Source of the DNA: Actinomycetes bacterium
GTDB lineage: Bacteria > Actinomycetota > Actinomycetes > S36-B12
NCBI GenBank assembly: GCA_030425745.1
Contig: JAUHZW010000082.1
Span: 1-8,585 of the forward strand
DNA: 8,585 bases
Direction: 5' to 3'
The number at the start of each line of letters is the position of its first letter. Within the stretch, counting starts at the first letter, position 1. The notes below the pieces were generated by a model. That model had not been told where the DNA came from. It was given only the letters and a program-made list of their open reading frames with translations, and ran no database searches. The translations under genes and the position numbers were made by a program. Below are positions 6,291-8,585 of this stretch, piece after piece.

Positions 6291-7067
6291 TGCGCTGGGC
6301 TCCTCGACGTGAGTCAGCTCGCCATCCAGGATCTCGAACACCCGATCGGTGTACTCGACCATGCGCAGGTCATGCGTGACCATGATCCCGGTCTTGCCCC
6401 GGGATTTGATCTCGCGCCGCAGCATCTCCACGACCTGACGCCCGAGAGCGGTGTCGAGAGCCGCGGTCGGCTCATCCACGAGCACGAGGTCGGGATCGTT
6501 CATCAGGGCGCGGCCGATCGCGACGCGCTGACGCTCGCCACCGGAGAGCTGCTCCGGGAGATTGCCGGCCCGATCCGCAAGACCGAGCTCCTCCAGCAGC
6601 TGGTCGGCACGTGCCTTCGCCTCAGACCGGGAACTGCCCTTGATCAGGGAGGTGACGTACAGGAGGTTCTCGCGGGCTGTCAGGAACGGCACCAGGTTGG
6701 CTGACTGGAACACGAAGCCGACGCGCTCGGCCCGGAAGCGGGTCAGCTCGCGGGCGGACTGTGAGGTGACATCGACGTCACCGAGGTGAACCGAACCGCT
6801 GCTGGCCTGCAGAAGTCCGCCGATGATCGAGATGAGGGTGGTCTTGCCTGAGCCCGAGGGACCCAACAGGGCGACGAACTCGCCCTGATCGACCGACATC
6901 GTCGCGTCGGCCACTGCCGTGACCTCGGTGTGCCCGGAGCCGTACACCTTCGACACGGAGTCGACTCGCAGGAGCGCGTGGGCATGGCGCCCGGCATCCT
7001 CGGCCGGTGTGGGACCCGGGCCGTCGGGCACGGCATCCGTTGCATCAACCACGGGATCGTCGGTCAC
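6279..7067 (-). CDS. ABC transporter ATP-binding protein (MacB/LolD type)
   Basis: Cytoplasmic ATPase of an ABC export system; it powers the two FtsX-type permeases encoded immediately before it. All nucleotide-binding motifs are intact in 262 residues: Walker A GPSGSGKT (69-76), Q-loop Gln121 in FVFQSANLVPF, signature LSGGERQR (174-181), Walker B LVLVDEP with catalytic Glu199, D-loop ALD (203-205), and switch His232 in MVTHD. The SANLVPFLTARENL segment after the Q-loop is typical of the MacB/LolD/FtsE branch, whose members pair with permeases having a large extracytoplasmic domain. The GTG start overlaps the permease stop by four bases and has an excellent ribosome binding site (GGAGGT). This start gives an extra acidic, Pro-rich N-terminus of about 31 residues before the core domain. 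Substrate unknown; peptide, lipid or drug export are all possible in this family. Confidence 0.93.
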   Translation of the reverse strand: MTDDPVVDATDAVPDGPGPTPAEDAGRHAHALLRVDSVSKVYGSGHTEVTAVADATMSVDQGEFVALLGPSGSGKTTLISIIGGLLQASSGSVHLGDVDVTSQSARELTRFRAERVGFVFQSANLVPFLTARENLLYVTSLIKGSSRSEAKARADQLLEELGLADRAGNLPEQLSGGERQRVAIGRALMNDPDLVLVDEPTAALDTALGRQVVEMLRREIKSRGKTGIMVTHDLRMVEYTDRVFEILDGELTHVEEPSALSH

Positions 7068-8167
7068 AGCACACCTCCAATGGCGGTCGCGGGATCGATG
7101 CGGGCGATCCTGCGCAGGGAGAACACCGCTCCGACGACGCCGGCGACGATGGTGAAGACAGCGATGGTCATGAGGGTGTCGAAGCGGAACAGGGTCGGCA
7201 CATTCGCCGGGATGATCAGGCCGAAGAGCCGGGCCACGATCGCCCCGACGACCACGCCGAGGAAGGACGACACGGCGGCCTGGGCGATCACGCCGGACCC
7301 GAGTCGCCAGGTGGACGAGCCGAGGGCCTTGAGGGCCGCGAAGAGCTCACGCTTCTCTAGCACGAGCAGAGCGAAGAACAGCGCGACCACCAGGCCGGCG
7401 ACGGCAAGGGTCGTGTAGATGATCGCGTTGAGCGTCGAGGCCTGCTGTTCCACTCCGGGGATGGCCAACCCGGTGGCCTCAGCAGTCAGCACCGTCGATC
7501 CCGGCAGGGTGGCGGCGATCGCAGAGAGATCCGCGCCCGGAGCCGTGGTCAGGGCGACGGCGTTGATCACGTCGGGCTGCCCGCGCAGTTCGGGCCGCAC
7601 GGCATCACGCATGTCGCGCCACGTGTCCAGAGCCGTCCACAGGGTCGGCTGCAGTTGATACGAGGCGTCGTCGACCATGCCGACGATGCTGGTCTCGACG
7701 CCCCCAACACTGATGACGGAGCCGATGCCGATGCCGTCCGACTCCAGCCGGGTGTCGGCGGCCGCGACGCCGGTCTCACCCGGCTCAGGCAGACGCCCCT
7801 CGGACAGCGTGACCGGAGCCCCGGCCGCCGCGGGATCGATGCCGAAGACGGCGACGCTGACGTCACCCTCCGGACCAGTGCCGCCGGTCAGGAGCACGCC
7901 CACCGGACCCGCACTCTCGACTCCCGGAGCGTCGGCAAGCAGGGCGACGTCGTCGCGGGTGAGGCGGGAGCGAACGAGCGAGCCCTCCGCCTCGTCGTCG
8001 AACGCATAGGCGGTCGCGGAGGTCGAACGGACCGCTCCGGTCGCCCCGTAGAAGAGGCCGTCGGCCAGTGCTCCGAGGACGAGCACGAGAAAGACCAGGA
8101 GGCCGAGTGCGGAGACGATCGCCGCGAAGCGACCGCGTCCGCGCTGGAGTTCACGCAGGGCGAGCAT
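7064..8167 (-). CDS. ABC transporter permease, FtsX/MacB type
   Basis: Membrane subunit of 367 residues with the classic four-helix FtsX/MacB layout: one membrane segment near the N-terminus (about 16-36), an extracytoplasmic domain (about 40-245) containing a MacB-type periplasmic-core-like stretch around EGRLPEPGETGVAAAD, and three C-terminal membrane segments (about 247-270, 291-317, 331-350). The short loop ELFAALKALGSSTWRLG (274-290), between the second and third segments, is the usual coupling region to the ATPase, and the end LRRIARIDPATAIGG is a family hallmark. The ATG at 8167 shares one base with the TGA of the preceding permease gene, with GGGAG six bases upstream (8174-8178 on the plus-strand numbering), and the gene overlaps the ATPase by four bases. 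It is paralogous to the preceding permease, so the pair probably forms a heterodimer. Substrate unknown. Confidence 0.9.
   Translation of the reverse strand: MLALRELQRGRGRFAAIVSALGLLVFLVLVLGALADGLFYGATGAVRSTSATAYAFDDEAEGSLVRSRLTRDDVALLADAPGVESAGPVGVLLTGGTGPEGDVSVAVFGIDPAAAGAPVTLSEGRLPEPGETGVAAADTRLESDGIGIGSVISVGGVETSIVGMVDDASYQLQPTLWTALDTWRDMRDAVRPELRGQPDVINAVALTTAPGADLSAIAATLPGSTVLTAEATGLAIPGVEQQASTLNAIIYTTLAVAGLVVALFFALLVLEKRELFAALKALGSSTWRLGSGVIAQAAVSSFLGVVVGAIVARLFGLIIPANVPTLFRFDTLMTIAVFTIVAGVVGAVFSLRRIARIDPATAIGGVL
7073..7078 (-). promoter_or_regulatory. Ribosome binding site deciding the ATPase GTG start
   Basis: On the minus strand this reads GGAGGT and lies five bases before the GTG at 7067, inside the last codons of the upstream permease gene. 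It supports the long ATPase N-terminus and translational coupling. Confidence 0.75.
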
Positions 8168-8585
8168 CAGCGGCTCCCGACGGCGGAGGCCGGATCGATC
8201 CGGGCGATGCGACGGATGCTCAGCAGACCAGCGAGGAGCGAGAACACGAGGACCGCCGCGATGGTGCCGATGACCGTGGCCGGGTCAAGGGTGGCGGGGA
8301 TGCCGGTGTCGATGCCGCGGACCGCGAACACGGTCAGTGCGAGCGCGATGACGGACGCAGCCAGCACCACCAGCGTGATCTGGAGGGCGACGGTGCCCGC
8401 GAGGCGCCCGGTCGACGAGCCGATCGCCCGCAACAGGGTGAAGGTGCGCATCTTCTGCACCGTGAGGATGAGGAAGAAGAAGCCGATCACGACGATTCCG
8501 ATGATGAACGTCAGACCGACCAGGATGCCGAAGCTCTGGGTGATGGAGTCGATGCCCGGGATGGAGTTGACGGCCTCGTCCTTGG
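8167..8585 (-). CDS. ABC transporter permease, FtsX type, 5' partial
   Basis: C-terminal part of a second FtsX-type permease. The reading frame stays open from its stop at 8167 to the window edge; a GTG at 8490 is an internal Val within a membrane helix and is not the start, because the residues before it (NSIPGID, then SFGILVGLTFIIGIVV) continue the FtsX domain and match IPGVEQQ and the following helix in the neighbouring permease. Three membrane segments and the coupling loop (KMRTFTLLRAIGSSTGRL) are visible, ending in IRRIARIDPASAVG. The N-terminal helix and the extracytoplasmic domain lie outside the window. It precedes the second permease with a one-base stop/start overlap, so both are translated together and probably pair in one exporter. 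Confidence 0.88.
   Translation of the reverse strand, partial: KDEAVNSIPGIDSITQSFGILVGLTFIIGIVVIGFFFLILTVQKMRTFTLLRAIGSSTGRLAGTVALQITLVVLAASVIALALTVFAVRGIDTGIPATLDPATVIGTIAAVLVFSLLAGLLSIRRIARIDPASAVGSR

Noticed and set aside
5432..6312. Plus-strand open frames opposite the FUSC gene
   Set aside because: Ser/Arg/Pro/His-rich translations without domains; the minus-strand frame has clear paired membrane bundles and family motifs.
8167..8490. A separate small 107-residue permease starting at the GTG at 8490
   Set aside because: The frame continues open to the window end and the upstream residues extend the same membrane helix, so this is the tail of a larger permease.

Overview
The window is high-GC DNA with strong G/C preference at third codon positions, GTG starts at several genes and tightly packed, overlapping genes. 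This fits an actinobacterium (Actinomycetota); the genus cannot be fixed from the sequence alone. Two transcription units converge near position 4140-4185, and there is no gene-free stretch over 300 bases. No RNA gene, insertion sequence, CRISPR array or supportable promoter is visible.

Left half (1-4139, plus strand): a lower meta-cleavage pathway for catechol-type aromatics, in the same gene order as dmpEFGHI of the Pseudomonas phenol operon. The genes are 2-hydroxypenta-2,4-dienoate hydratase (5' end outside the window), acylating acetaldehyde dehydrogenase, 4-hydroxy-2-oxovalerate aldolase, a 4-oxalocrotonate decarboxylase-like paralogue of the hydratase, and a 4-oxalocrotonate tautomerase. 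Together they would take the ring-cleavage product (via the 4-oxalocrotonate branch: tautomerase, decarboxylase, hydratase, aldolase, dehydrogenase) to pyruvate and acetyl-CoA. A small Rieske [2Fe-2S] ferredoxin follows the tautomerase by 7 bases; it is the least expected member. Ring-cleavage dioxygenase and semialdehyde dehydrogenase are not in the window and would be expected upstream.

Right half (4183-8585, minus strand): reading right to left, a FtsX/MacB-type permease (5' end outside the window), a second paralogous permease, their ATPase, and a large FUSC-family membrane protein. The first three are translationally coupled (1- and 4-base overlaps) and form an ABC export system of unknown substrate. 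The FUSC protein, whose family includes aromatic-acid efflux proteins, follows after 47 bases.

Points of interest: a 34-base tandem repeat (2.7 copies) sitting across the ends of both convergent genes; a sharp change in codon composition inside the first gene at about position 618; the Rieske ferredoxin at the end of a dmp-like block; and the pairing of an aromatic catabolic block with a FUSC exporter. I found no clearly new biological system; the rest is recognisable catabolism and transport.
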